Origin: Streptomyces lydicus | Lineage (GTDB): Bacteria; Actinomycetota; Actinomycetes; Streptomycetales; Streptomycetaceae | Direction: 5' to 3' | Assembly (NCBI RefSeq): GCF_001729485.1 | Contig: NZ_CP017157.1 | Location: 2,046,001-2,110,000 of the forward strand | DNA length: 64,000 bases | Shown here: positions 44,066 through 52,506 of the stretch, one piece after another | Numbering within the stretch: the first letter of the stretch is position 1 | How the letters are laid out: each line of letters begins with the position of its first letter | Translations under genes and position numbers: made by a program | The notes under the pieces: generated by a model | Database searches by the model: none | What the model was told of the DNA's origin: nothing | What the model saw: only the letters and a program-made list of their open reading frames with translations

Positions 44066-44890
44066 GTGAGTGTCGTTTCCGCGCAGGCGGTGGCCGGGGC
44101 GTCCCCGGGTGCCGGGGCGTGGCCCGAGGACGGGGCCGCCCCGCTGGCACCGCGCGCCCGCTTCGGCCCGGCGCTCGGCGCCGTCTACCGCGCCCAGCTC
44201 TCCCGGGCCCGGGTGGCCCGCATCCCGCTGCTGTTCGTCGCCACCTTCCAGTCCATCGGGATCATGGTCCTGCTGCGCGGGGTCGTGGACGGCGGTGACC
44301 CGGCGCGGTCCGTCGTCTCCGGCTCCAGCGTCCTGGTCGTCGCCTTCGTGGCGCTCAACCTGCTCGCCCAGTACTTCGGCCAGCTGCGGGCCGGCGGCGG
44401 ACTCGACCACTACGCGACGCTGCCCGTGCCGCCGGCCGCCGTGGTGCTCGGCGCGGCCGGCGCGTACGCCTCCTTCACCGTGCCCGGGACGATCGTCACC
44501 GCCGTCACCGGCTGTGTGCTCTTCCAGCTGCCGATGGCCAACCTCTGGGTGCTGGCGGCCGTCCTCCCGCTCGCCGGAGCCGCGCTGGCCGGTCTGGGCG
44601 CGGCCCTCGGACTGCTCGCCCCGCGCCCCGAACTCGCCACGCTCTGCGGCCAGTTGGGCATGTCGGCGGCGCTGCTGCTGGGCGTGCTGCCGGCCGCGCG
44701 GATGCCCGCGGTGGTGGGCTGGGCGCGCGATCTGCTGCCGTCGACCTACGGCGTGGAGGCGCTGGCCCGCAGCTTCGACCCGCACCCGGACTGGGCCGCC
44801 GTCGCCGCCGACCTGGGTGTCTGCGCGGCCGTCGGCGTGCTCTCGCTGGCCGTCGCGACCTGGGCCTACCGGCGGGCGGCCGCCCGATGA
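44066..44890 (+). CDS. ABC-2 type exporter permease
   Basis: A 274-residue membrane protein with about six hydrophobic segments, partner of the ATPase at 42874. After a ~35-residue Ala/Gly-rich N-terminus come AVYRAQLSRARVARIPLLFVATFQSIGIMVLL and an ABC-2 pattern with LARSFDPHPDW before the last span. GTG at 44066 is weakly supported by GGGTGGCAGC. A second frame beginning at 44070 is open but has no hydrophobic pattern and is rejected. The stop sits at 44888-44890, just before the next gene. The transported molecule is unknown. Confidence 0.87.
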   Translation: MSVVSAQAVAGASPGAGAWPEDGAAPLAPRARFGPALGAVYRAQLSRARVARIPLLFVATFQSIGIMVLLRGVVDGGDPARSVVSGSSVLVVAFVALNLLAQYFGQLRAGGGLDHYATLPVPPAAVVLGAAGAYASFTVPGTIVTAVTGCVLFQLPMANLWVLAAVLPLAGAALAGLGAALGLLAPRPELATLCGQLGMSAALLLGVLPAARMPAVVGWARDLLPSTYGVEALARSFDPHPDWAAVAADLGVCAAVGVLSLAVATWAYRRAAAR

Positions 44891-44958
44891 GCGCCGCCGC
44901 CACCCCGAACGGGCGTCCTGCTTCCGGTCGCCCCGGTTCCACCTGGCACGATGACGGG

Positions 44959-45660
44959 GTGACCGCACCGCTGACGCCCCCCGACAACCAACCGCCCGAA
45001 GAGCCGCAGCACCCCGAGGCCGCGCCCACGGGCCACGGCAGCGCCGCCGAGCACGGCGGTCTGCTCGGCCCCGAAGCGGGCCGGGAGCTGCGTGAGGCCG
45101 CGCTGATCGCGCTCGGGGTCGCGGTGAGCGGCGTCCTGCTGGGTGTGCTGTGGAACTGGCTCGCCCCGCACGTCCCGCTGATCGCGGACACCCGCAACGT
45201 CTACCTCAAGAACACCGAGGGCGAGGAGGCGATCGGCGCCGACGGCACCTTCGTCCTGCTGTCGCTGGGCTTCGGCGTCCTCACCACGGCGGCGGTCTTC
45301 CTGTTCCGCCGGCGCGGCGGGATCCCGCTGGTCGTGGCGCTCGTCCTGGGCGGACTGCTCGGCGCGGCGCTGGGCTGGCTGACCGGGATGTGGCTGGGCC
45401 CCACCGCGGACGTGGTCGCGCACGCCAAGCAGGCCGGCCCCGGCGTGACCTTCGACGGTCCGCTGCGCCTCCAGGCCAAGGGGGCGCTGCTGGCCTGGCC
45501 GATCGCCGCGATGCTGACGCAGCTGGCGCTGACCGGGCTGTTCGGCCCGCGTGACCCGGAGCCGGAGGTTCCGGACTGGTCCGGCCACGACGACGGCCGG
45601 TACGACGCCGAAGCCCGCCCCGACGGCCCCCACGGGCAGGAACCGCCGCCCGCGGGCTGA
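44959..45660 (+). CDS. DUF2567-like membrane protein
   Basis: A 233-residue protein with a hydrophilic N-terminus of ~50 residues, then about four membrane segments (LIALGVAVSGVLLGVLWNWLAP, FVLLSLGFGVLTTAAVFLF, GIPLVVALVLGGLLGAALGWLTG, ALLAWPIAAMLTQLAL) and an acidic C-terminus. This layout fits actinobacterial DUF2567 proteins; family membership is a judgement by eye. GTG at 44959 has CACGAT 6 nt before it, the leaderless pattern. An ATG at 44887, overlapping the permease stop, would add 24 codons of poorer codon bias. Function is unknown. Confidence 0.7.
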   Translation: MTAPLTPPDNQPPEEPQHPEAAPTGHGSAAEHGGLLGPEAGRELREAALIALGVAVSGVLLGVLWNWLAPHVPLIADTRNVYLKNTEGEEAIGADGTFVLLSLGFGVLTTAAVFLFRRRGGIPLVVALVLGGLLGAALGWLTGMWLGPTADVVAHAKQAGPGVTFDGPLRLQAKGALLAWPIAAMLTQLALTGLFGPRDPEPEVPDWSGHDDGRYDAEARPDGPHGQEPPPAG

Positions 45661-45693
45661 GCGACGCCGCGCCCCGACCGTACGGGGCACCTC

Positions 45694-45709
45694 CGGGGCG
45701 GCCGCCCCG
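45694..45709. terminator. Short hairpin between convergent genes
   Basis: The perfect palindrome CGGGGCGGCCGCCCCG lies in the 83-bp gap between convergent gene ends. It can fold on either strand as a 6-bp stem. No T-tract follows. Confidence 0.35.
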
Positions 45710-45743
45710 CGCCGGGCGGCCCCGCACGGCGCGCGAGGGCCGC

Positions 45744-46238
45744 TCAGGGCCGGGCGATGGGCGCCAGCCGCGCCCCCGTCAGCGCCACCAGGTCCGCCGG
45801 CGACAGCTCGACCTCCAGCCCGCGCCGCCCCGCCGAGACGCACACCGTCGGCCGGCCCTCGGCCGAGGCGTCCACCACCGTCGGCAGCCGCTTGCGCTGC
45901 CCGAGCGGTGAGATGCCGCCGCGGACGTAGCCCGTGCTGCGCTCGGCCGCCGCCGGATCGGCCATCGCGGCGCGCTTGCCGCCCACCGCGGCCGCCAGCG
46001 CCTTGAGGTCCAGGGACCCGGACACCGGCACCACCGCGACCGTCAGGGCCCCGTCGACGTCGGCCAGCAAGGTCTTGAAGACCTGGTCGGGCGAGACGCC
46101 GAGCGCCTCGGCGGCCTCCTCGCCGTACGAGGCGGCGGCCGGGTCGTGCTCGTAGGAGTGGGTGGTGAAGCGGACGCCCGCCTCGGTGAGGGCGACCGTC
46201 GCGGGGGTGCCGACGGACTTCCTGGACTTCTTCGCCAA
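45744..46238 (-). CDS. ybaK: YbaK-type Cys-tRNA(Pro)/misacyl-tRNA deacylase
   Basis: A 164-residue YbaK/ProX-fold editing protein that hydrolyses mischarged Cys-tRNA(Pro). Conserved features are GTPATVALTEAGVRF, FKTLLADVDGALTVAVVPVSG with the catalytic-region Lys, GGKRAAMADPAAAERSTGYVRGGISPLGQRKRLPTVVD and the C-terminal VELSPADLVALTGA. The start is a TTG at 46238 (GAGG about 10 nt upstream); no ATG or GTG exists between it and the upstream stop in that frame. It lies 34 bp behind the Lon-N-domain gene and is probably co-transcribed. Confidence 0.9.
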   Translation of the reverse strand: MAKKSRKSVGTPATVALTEAGVRFTTHSYEHDPAAASYGEEAAEALGVSPDQVFKTLLADVDGALTVAVVPVSGSLDLKALAAAVGGKRAAMADPAAAERSTGYVRGGISPLGQRKRLPTVVDASAEGRPTVCVSAGRRGLEVELSPADLVALTGARLAPIARP

Positions 46239-46272
46239 CGTCTTCGTGCCTCGCGTCAGGGGGGCTGAACCC

Positions 46273-47019
46273 TCAGTTCGGGCTGGTCGGCTGCCGGGTC
46301 AGGTCCACGGCCGGCAGCGACGGGAGCTTACCGAGGAGGGCCGACTCGTGGCGAAGGAGTTTCAGCTCCTGCGCGAGGCGGGCCGCGGTGTCCGGCGCCT
46401 CCAGCAGTCGCTGCTTGGCGGGCACGTCCAGCACGGCCGCCGCGGCGACGAGGTACGACAGCACCGACGGATCGGCCGGCAGGTCCTGCCCGCTCGACAG
46501 CGTCCGCTCGTTCGCCCAGGCCAGCCGCTTCTGATAGGTACGGAAGGCGCGCACCACACCCGAGGCCAGCGCGCCCGCGCCCGCCCCCGGCTCCTCTTCC
46601 AGCTCCTCCAGCTCGGCCGTCAGATACGGCCCTGAGGCGTCCACCGACAGCAGCCGGAAGCGGGTGGTGCCGGTCGCCAGCACCTCGTAGCCGGTGTCCT
46701 CGGCGGAGGACTTCTCCCTGATGGTGGCCGCGTCCGCGACGCAGCCGACGGTGTGGAACGCCTGCACCGGGTCGTCGCCGAAGCCCGCGGCGGGCCCCTG
46801 GGCGGTCGGCGCGGTGGCGTCCGGCATGCCCTGCGCGGTGGGCGCGACCTCCCGGCCGTCGCGGATGGCGACCACCGCGAAGCGGCGGTCGTCGTCGGAC
46901 GCCGCGCTCAGATCGCGCATCATCGCCCGGTACCGCGCCTCGAAGACGTTCAGCGGGAGCACGAGTCCCGGGAACAGCACCGAGTTCAACGGGAAGAGGG
47001 GGAGGCGCAGGGAGGTCAC
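46273..47019 (-). CDS. Lon N-terminal (LON substrate-binding) domain protein
   Basis: A 248-residue stand-alone LON N-domain protein. It lacks the AAA+ ATPase and Ser/Lys protease parts of Lon, so it is probably a substrate-binding or adaptor factor. The start SLRLPLFPLNSVLFPGLVLPLNVFEARYRAMMRDL is the family hallmark; VGCVADAATIREK, TGTTRFRLLSVDASGPYLTAELE and the C-terminal LDVPAKQRLLEAPDTAARLAQELKLLRHE follow. GTG at 47019 has TAGGCT (47033-47028) 8 nt upstream, so the transcript may start almost at the codon. A long inverted repeat lies upstream. Confidence 0.88.
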   Translation of the reverse strand: MTSLRLPLFPLNSVLFPGLVLPLNVFEARYRAMMRDLSAASDDDRRFAVVAIRDGREVAPTAQGMPDATAPTAQGPAAGFGDDPVQAFHTVGCVADAATIREKSSAEDTGYEVLATGTTRFRLLSVDASGPYLTAELEELEEEPGAGAGALASGVVRAFRTYQKRLAWANERTLSSGQDLPADPSVLSYLVAAAAVLDVPAKQRLLEAPDTAARLAQELKLLRHESALLGKLPSLPAVDLTRQPTSPN

Positions 47020-47113
47020 AGCCCGCAAGCCTAGACGCTGCGCTGGGCTGGGTCCCACGTGGTTGGGTTTCCCGCCGCTGGGGTTGCTCGCCGTTGCGCT
47101 TTGCGGCGCGCCG

Positions 47114-47423
47114 CACGTTGGATTCCGTCCCGCCGTGGGTGTTGCTCGCCGTGGCGCCTGCGGCGGGCCGGGTTGTTGTCGGGTGCGGTGCCGGCCCTCC
47201 GGACTTCGTCCTGCGGTCCGTCCCCTCCCGTGGGGGGAAAGGTGGAGGCCGGTGGGGGTGAGCGTTGTTACTGACGCTCGCCCCCACCGGCCTTTTTCCT
47301 CTCCACTACGGGAGGGGCCGCGCCGCAGGACGAAGTCCGGAGGAGCGGCACCGCACCCGACCACCCACGCCCGCCGCAGGCGACACGGCGAGCAACAAGT
47401 ACGGCGCCGCAGCCGACAACGTG
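47114..47423. repeat. ~310-bp imperfect inverted repeat, MITE/REP-like
   Basis: Left arm from about 47114 to 47265 and right arm from about 47274 to 47423 are complementary over roughly 150 bp, about 85 percent identical by eye over the inner 128 bp. Landmarks are GTTGCTCGCCGTG (47141) against its complement ending at 47396, and CCGGACTTCGTCCTGCGG against CCGCAGGACGAAGTCCGG. The central stem, 47247-47265 with 47274-47292, has one mismatch and an 8-nt loop. On the plus strand TTTTT follows it, like a terminator. A further direct copy of the GTTGCTCGCCG motif starts at 47083. The rest of the 408-bp gap (47020-47427) holds no gene. Confidence 0.85.
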
Positions 47424-47427
47424 GGAA

Positions 47428-49029
47428 TCACTGCCGCCGCAACAGGCGGGAGGCGCCCGCTGCCACCGTTGTGGCCAGGACCCAGCCCGCCAGGATGAGG
47501 ACCGCCGCCACCCACTGCGCGGTGCCGCCCGGTTTCCAGGCGGTGTCCTGGTTGAGGTCGATGACCGGGAGCAGCAGGTCCAGGGAGTAGAGGTACGGGT
47601 TCCAGGGGGGTGCCTCGCCCGCCTTGAGGGGTGGGGGCGGGGACGCGGAGAAGTAGAGGGTGCCGATCGCCCAGAGGATCGCCATCCACACCGCGGCCCG
47701 TCCGGGGCGGTAGCCGTACGCCACCGTCCAGTCCTGGAGGAAGCCCCACGCCTTCGCCGCGAGCGGCAGGGTCTCGCGGCGCCGCCGCTGCTTGGCCAGC
47801 AGCACCTCGCGGGCGTCGGAGTCCTCACCGCTGGCGCGCAGCGAGGTGGCCAGCATCTCGTACGGCTCGGGGGCGTACTCGGGGGTCGCCGCGGCCACCC
47901 ACTGCAGCCGCTGGGCGAGCGGGAAGTGGCCGCGCGGGATCAGCGTCTCGTACGCGAAGCCGGCCATCCACAGACCGCCGAGCCCGGGCCAGCTGGCCGA
48001 CTTGTCGACGAGGTTGACGACCCGGGCGCCGGAGAGGATCACCCGGCCGCGCTGCGGCCGCTCGCCGAGGAACCGCAGCTCGGGCGTCTGTATCCGGCGC
48101 AGCGACAGCTCCTGGTCGGACTCCATCACGAAGCGCGCGTGCTCCAGGTCGACGGCGTCGCCGAACCGCCCGTCGTCCAGCCGCATCCCGCCCTCGCACT
48201 CGAAGCGCTGCATCCGGGTGCCGAGCGGGGGCGTGGTGGAGATGCCGTACGGGGGAGTGACGGTGCTGGAGAAGGGGGAGTTCGCCAGGCCCGCGGCGGT
48301 GAGGTAGAGGGTGCGCTCGACGGTCAGCTGCGGGGCGTTCAGTGCCCGGCGGCCGAAGGGGTTGCTCAGGTGGCTGCCGCGCAGGCTCAGCGACACGCCG
48401 ACGGTGGCACCGCGCAGCGACAGCTCGCCGTACGACTCCAGCATCTCGGCCTGGAGGTCCTGGGCGACGGTCAGCCCGTCCGCCATGAGGGACCGGCCCT
48501 GCCGGTCCTTGTGCACCACCGTCTGATTGAGCATCAGGTCGGTGCCGATGTGCGCGTCGGTGAGCCGGATGCCGGACTGCACCACGCAGCGCGGCAGATG
48601 GAGATCGCCCTCGGTGTGCAGGCGGGCCGCCTCCAGCCGCGGCAGCGCGCAGTTCACCATCCGCAGCGTGGTGAACCGGCTCTCCGGAAGCACCACCTCC
48701 GCCTCGAAGCGGCAGTCCCGCAGTTCCACGAATGGCTTGATCGTGCCGCCCGCCACGTCCAGCGTGTCCGTGATGTACGCGCCGATCAGCTTGAGCGCCG
48801 ACACCCGGCCCGGCTGCGCCGGGGGCCCGTCGAGCAGCAGCAGCGCCACCACCCGCGCCCGCACCCGCCGCTCGGGGCCCCACAGGTGCTGCCCGTGCGG
48901 ATCGTCGCGGCCGGGGGCGCCGGTGTGCAGGTCGCAGGTGCTGCCGTTGCGGAACGCCTGCCACATGCTCCATTCCGCCGAGGTCAGTCGCAGGTCGGCG
49001 GGCGCGTCGCCGTCCCTGAGCTCCGTCAC
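47428..49029 (-). CDS. Membrane protein with beta-helix-like repeats, function unknown
   Basis: A 533-residue protein. Residues ~70-400 contain repeated short turns of the style ELRDCRFEAEVVLPESRFTTLRMVNCALPRLEAARLHTEGDLHLPRCVV, reminiscent of pentapeptide-repeat or other right-handed beta-helix folds. The last ~110 residues have two to three hydrophobic segments (AAVWMAILWAIGTLYFSA, WVAAVLILAGWVLATTVAAGA) that anchor it. Related Streptomyces proteins have been labelled membrane-associated oxidoreductase, but no cofactor motif is visible here. GTG at 49029 follows AAGGGGGA. It is divergent from hisD. Confidence 0.7.
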   Translation of the reverse strand: MTELRDGDAPADLRLTSAEWSMWQAFRNGSTCDLHTGAPGRDDPHGQHLWGPERRVRARVVALLLLDGPPAQPGRVSALKLIGAYITDTLDVAGGTIKPFVELRDCRFEAEVVLPESRFTTLRMVNCALPRLEAARLHTEGDLHLPRCVVQSGIRLTDAHIGTDLMLNQTVVHKDRQGRSLMADGLTVAQDLQAEMLESYGELSLRGATVGVSLSLRGSHLSNPFGRRALNAPQLTVERTLYLTAAGLANSPFSSTVTPPYGISTTPPLGTRMQRFECEGGMRLDDGRFGDAVDLEHARFVMESDQELSLRRIQTPELRFLGERPQRGRVILSGARVVNLVDKSASWPGLGGLWMAGFAYETLIPRGHFPLAQRLQWVAAATPEYAPEPYEMLATSLRASGEDSDAREVLLAKQRRRRETLPLAAKAWGFLQDWTVAYGYRPGRAAVWMAILWAIGTLYFSASPPPPLKAGEAPPWNPYLYSLDLLLPVIDLNQDTAWKPGGTAQWVAAVLILAGWVLATTVAAGASRLLRRQ

Positions 49030-49257
49030 GTGTGTCCCCCTTGCCGTCGCTCGGTGTGCCGCGGTGCGTGTCGCAACCTGTTCGGACGCACCTCGCGCGT
49101 GGTCTGCGCGCGAGCCGTGCGCGTCCCCGCAGGTCTCCCCGTACGCCGCTACGTGGCCCTTGCCCGCCCCGTGACTGCTTGAACACGCGTGGTCAGGGTC
49201 AACTCCGGTCAACTTCGCGGGCGCCGGTGACGGACTGTCCGCACCGTGCGTCGCTGT

Positions 49258-49274
49258 GTATCACTGAGTGATAC
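49258..49274. promoter_or_regulatory. Operator-like palindrome upstream of hisD
   Basis: GTATCACTGAGTGATAC is a perfect 8-bp inverted repeat around one base, 28 bp before the hisD -10 element and immediately upstream of where a -35 box would lie. It is placed to control the histidine operon or, at the other side, the divergent gene at 49029. Tandem GGTCAACTcc/GGTCAACTtc (49197-49216) lies upstream of it. The binding protein is not recognised. Confidence 0.55.
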
Positions 49275-49302
49275 GGCCGCTCGGCGCCGGGAGCGGGTCT
49301 GA

Positions 49303-49308
49303 GACACT
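49303..49308 (+). promoter_or_regulatory. -10-like GACACT of the his operon
   Basis: GACACT is followed by 6 nt and the hisD GTG, the geometry of a leaderless transcript. There is no Shine-Dalgarno sequence and no room for a classical attenuator or leader peptide before hisD. Control of his expression would therefore be by protein at the promoter. Confidence 0.5.
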
Positions 49309-49314
49309 GGGGAC

Positions 49315-50640
49315 GTGATCTCCCGAATCGATCTGCGCGGTGACGCCCTCCCCGAGGGTGGCGCCCTGCGTGACCTGCTGCCCCGTGCCGAGTTCGACGT
49401 GGAAGCCGCCCTGGAGAAGGTGCGGCCCATCTGCGAGGACGTACGCCATCGCGGCACCGCGGCGCTGATCGACTGCGCGCGACGGTTCGACGGCGTCGAG
49501 ATCGAGCGGGTGCGGGTGCCCGCGGAGGCCCTGCGCGGCGCCCTCGACGCGCTGGACCCGGCGGTGCGCGCCGCCCTGGAGGAGTCCATCCGGCGCGCCC
49601 GGATCGTCCACCGCGAGCAGCGCCGCACGGACGTCACCACCAAGGTCGTCCCCGGCGGCACGGTCACCGAGCGCTGGGTCCCGGTCGAGCGGGTGGGGCT
49701 CTACGTCCCCGGTGGCCGCTCGGTCTACCCCTCGTCCGTCGTCATGAACGTCGTCCCCGCCCAGGAGGCCGGCGTCGCGTCGCTCGCCGTCACCTCCCCG
49801 CCGCAGAAGGACTTCGGCGGCCTGCCGCACCCCACGATCCTGGCGACCTGCGCCCTGCTGGGCGTGGACGAGGTCTACGCCGCCGGCGGCGCCCAGGCCA
49901 TCGCGATGTTCGCGTACGGCACCGACGAGTGCCTGCCCGCCAACCTCGTCACCGGCCCCGGCAACATCTACGTCGCCGCCGCCAAGCGCCTGCTCAAGGG
50001 CCGGATCGGCATCGACTCCGAGGCCGGGCCCACCGAGATCGCGATCCTCGCCGACGACACCGCCGACCCGGTGCACCTCGCCGCGGACCTGATCAGCCAG
50101 GCCGAGCACGACCCGATGGCCGCCGCGGTCCTGGTCACCGACTCCGTCGAGCTGGCCGAGAAGACCGAGAAGGAGCTGGAGCCGCAGATCGCGGCCACCC
50201 GGCACGTCGACGACCGGATCGTCCCGGCGCTCTCCGGCCGGCAGTCGGCCGTCGTCCTCGTCGACGGCATCGACGAGGGCCTGCGCGTCGTGGACGCGTA
50301 CGGCGCCGAGCACCTGGAGATCCAGACCGCCGACGCCCCGGCCGTCGCCGCCCGGGTGCGCAACGCCGGTGCGGTCTTCGTCGGCCCGTACGCCCCGGTC
50401 TCGCTGGGCGACTACTGCGCGGGGTCCAACCACGTGCTGCCCACCGGGGGCTGTGCCTGCCACTCCTCCGGCCTGTCCGTGCAGTCCTTCCTGCGCGGCA
50501 TCCACGTCGTGGACTACACCCGCGACGCGCTGGCCGAGGTCGCCCACCACGTGGTGACCCTCGCCGAGGCCGAGGACCTCCCGGCGCACGGCGCGGCGAT
50601 CAAGGCACGGTTCGACTGGAAGGTTCCCGGCAGCAAGTGA
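49315..50640 (+). CDS. hisD: Histidinol dehydrogenase
   Basis: Zinc- and NAD-dependent enzyme oxidising L-histidinol to L-histidine in the last two steps of the pathway. 441 residues. The family signature is seen in [18 protein letters not shown], with [12 protein letters not shown] before it and [29 protein letters not shown] after it. [28 protein letters not shown] is the NAD-site region. It is the first gene of the operon; its stop overlaps the hisC start (GTGA). Confidence 0.98.
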   Translation: MISRIDLRGDALPEGGALRDLLPRAEFDVEAALEKVRPICEDVRHRGTAALIDCARRFDGVEIERVRVPAEALRGALDALDPAVRAALEESIRRARIVHREQRRTDVTTKVVPGGTVTERWVPVERVGLYVPGGRSVYPSSVVMNVVPAQEAGVASLAVTSPPQKDFGGLPHPTILATCALLGVDEVYAAGGAQAIAMFAYGTDECLPANLVTGPGNIYVAAAKRLLKGRIGIDSEAGPTEIAILADDTADPVHLAADLISQAEHDPMAAAVLVTDSVELAEKTEKELEPQIAATRHVDDRIVPALSGRQSAVVLVDGIDEGLRVVDAYGAEHLEIQTADAPAVAARVRNAGAVFVGPYAPVSLGDYCAGSNHVLPTGGCACHSSGLSVQSFLRGIHVVDYTRDALAEVAHHVVTLAEAEDLPAHGAAIKARFDWKVPGSK

Positions 50641-51755
50641 CCGGCATCGACGATCTCCCCATCCGGGACGAGCTGCGCGGCAAGTCCCCGTACGGCGCCC
50701 CGCAACTCGACGTGCCCGTGCGCCTGAACACCAACGAGAACCCCTACCCGCTGCCCGAGCCGCTGGTCCGGCGGATCGGCGAGCGGGTCACCGAGGCGGC
50801 CCGCGAGCTCAACCGCTACCCCGACCGGGACGCGGTCGAGCTGCGCACCGAGCTGGCCCGCTACCTCAGCCGCACCGGCGGCCACACGGTCACCAAGGAG
50901 CAGGTCTGGGCGGCCAACGGCTCCAACGAGGTCATCCAGCAGCTGCTGCAGACCTTCGGCGGACCGGACCGCACCGCCCTCGGCTTCGAGCCGTCGTACT
51001 CGATGCACGGGCTGATCTCGCGCGGTACGGGCACCGGCTGGATCTCCGGCCCGCGCGCCGACGACTTCACCCTCGACGTCGAGGCGGCGAAGGCGGCCAT
51101 CGCCGCGCACCGCCCCGATGTGCTCTTCATCTGCTCGCCCAACAACCCCACCGGCACCGCCGTCGAGGCGGACACGGTGCTCGCCCTGTACGAGGCCGCG
51201 CAGGCCGCCGCGCCCGGCCCCGCCGGGGCGCTGGTGGTGCTCGACGAGGCGTACGGCGAGTTCAGCCACCGCCCCTCGCTGCTGCCGCTGATCGAGGGCC
51301 GCCCCAACCTGGTGGTCTCCCGGACGATGTCCAAGGCGTTCGGCGCCGCCGGGCTGCGGCTGGGCTATCTCGCCGCCGACCCCGCCGTGGTCGACGCCGT
51401 CCAGCTCGTCCGGCTGCCGTACCACCTCTCGTCCGTCACCCAGGCCACCGCGCTGGCCGCGCTGGAGCACACCGATACCCTGCTGAAGTACGTCGAGCAG
51501 CTCAAGACCGAGCGGGACCGCCTGGTCACCGAGTTGCGGACGATCGGCTGCGAGGTCACCCCCTCCGACGCCAACTTCGTGCAGTTCGGCCGCTTCGAGG
51601 ACTCCCACGCCGCCTGGCAGGCGATCCTCGACCAGGGCGTGCTGGTCCGTGACAACGGCGTACCGGGCTGGCTGCGGGTCACCGCCGGCACCCCGGCCGA
51701 GAACGACGCGTTCCTCGACGCGGTTCGTGCAGTACTGAAGGAGAGCAAGCGATGA
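50637..51755 (+). CDS. hisC: Histidinol-phosphate aminotransferase
   Basis: PLP enzyme that makes histidinol phosphate from imidazole acetol phosphate and glutamate. 372 residues from GTG 50637. Motifs are [63 protein letters not shown] and [17 protein letters not shown] with the PLP lysine. The start overlaps the hisD stop and the end overlaps hisB (ATGA), so the three are tightly coupled. Confidence 0.97.
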   Translation: MTGIDDLPIRDELRGKSPYGAPQLDVPVRLNTNENPYPLPEPLVRRIGERVTEAARELNRYPDRDAVELRTELARYLSRTGGHTVTKEQVWAANGSNEVIQQLLQTFGGPDRTALGFEPSYSMHGLISRGTGTGWISGPRADDFTLDVEAAKAAIAAHRPDVLFICSPNNPTGTAVEADTVLALYEAAQAAAPGPAGALVVLDEAYGEFSHRPSLLPLIEGRPNLVVSRTMSKAFGAAGLRLGYLAADPAVVDAVQLVRLPYHLSSVTQATALAALEHTDTLLKYVEQLKTERDRLVTELRTIGCEVTPSDANFVQFGRFEDSHAAWQAILDQGVLVRDNGVPGWLRVTAGTPAENDAFLDAVRAVLKESKR

Positions 51756-52345
51756 CCCGCGTAGGACGCGTGGAGCGCACCACGAAGGAAACGTCCGTGC
51801 TCGTCGAGATCGATCTCGACGGCCGGGGCGAGGTGGAGGTATCGACCGGAGTCGGCTTCTACGACCACATGCTCGACCAGCTCGGCCGGCACGGCCTGTT
51901 CGACCTCAAGGTCAAGACCGACGGCGACCTGCACATCGACACCCACCACACCATCGAGGACACCGCCCTCGCGCTGGGTGCCGCCTTCAAGCAGGCGCTC
52001 GGCGACAAGACCGGCATCTACCGCTTCGGCAACTGCACCGTCCCGCTGGACGAGTCGCTCGCCCAGGTGACCGTCGACCTCTCCGGCCGCCCCTACCTGG
52101 TGCACACCGAGCCGGAGAACATGGCGCCGATGATCGGCACCTACGACACGACGATGACCCGGCACATCTTCGAGTCCTTCGTCGCGCAGGCCCAGATAGC
52201 GCTGCACATCCACGTCCCGTACGGGCGCAACGCCCACCACATCGTGGAGTGCCAGTTCAAGGCGCTGGCCCGGGCGCTGCGCTACGCCAGCGAGCGCGAC
52301 CCCCGCGCGGCCGGCATCATCCCCTCCACGAAGGGCGCGCTGTGA
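51752..52345 (+). CDS. hisB: Imidazoleglycerol-phosphate dehydratase
   Basis: Manganese-dependent dehydratase, single-function type (197 residues, without the phosphatase domain found in enterobacterial HisB). Metal-ligand motifs are [32 protein letters not shown], and [17 protein letters not shown]. It begins within the hisC stop. Its own stop overlaps the GTG of a 54-codon membrane-protein gene that sits between hisB and hisH. Confidence 0.98.
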   Translation: MTRVGRVERTTKETSVLVEIDLDGRGEVEVSTGVGFYDHMLDQLGRHGLFDLKVKTDGDLHIDTHHTIEDTALALGAAFKQALGDKTGIYRFGNCTVPLDESLAQVTVDLSGRPYLVHTEPENMAPMIGTYDTTMTRHIFESFVAQAQIALHIHVPYGRNAHHIVECQFKALARALRYASERDPRAAGIIPSTKGAL

Positions 52346-52506
52346 ACGGCCTGTCGACCGTCTTCATCCTGCTCGGCCTCTTCCTCCTCGGCGGCGTCTA
52401 CTCCTTCTGGAAGCAGCAGCTGCCCAAGAGCCTGATCGTGCTGCTGTCCGTCGGCTCGGCGATGTGCCTGGCCGCCGGCGTGCTGCGGCTGGAGGTCTGG
52501 AGTTGA
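52342..52506 (+). CDS. Small two-span membrane protein inside the his operon (54 aa)
   Basis: GTG at 52342 overlaps the hisB stop (GTGA) and the TGA at 52504-52506 overlaps the hisH TTG (TTGA). The 54-residue product starts [20 protein letters not shown], has a short basic loop WKQQLPKS, and a second span [24 protein letters not shown] near its 3' end serves as the hisH ribosome binding site. GC-rich third positions and the precise overlaps on both sides argue that it is translated. No family or role is recognised; a regulatory or coupling function is possible. Confidence 0.75.
   Translation: MNGLSTVFILLGLFLLGGVYSFWKQQLPKSLIVLLSVGSAMCLAAGVLRLEVWS

Noticed and set aside
43881..44069. A 62-codon frame between the ABC ATPase and permease genes
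   Set aside because: It consists mainly of the duplicated 3' end read in another frame and has no recognisable feature.
44070..44954. A second plus-strand frame four bases into the permease gene
   Set aside because: The frame at 44066 gives clean membrane segments, while this one gives Arg/Ser/Pro-rich noise.
49197..49216. Tandem GGTCAACTcc/GGTCAACTtc as a PHO box
   Set aside because: The period is 10 bp, not the 11 bp of Streptomyces PHO boxes, and neighbouring genes have no phosphate link.
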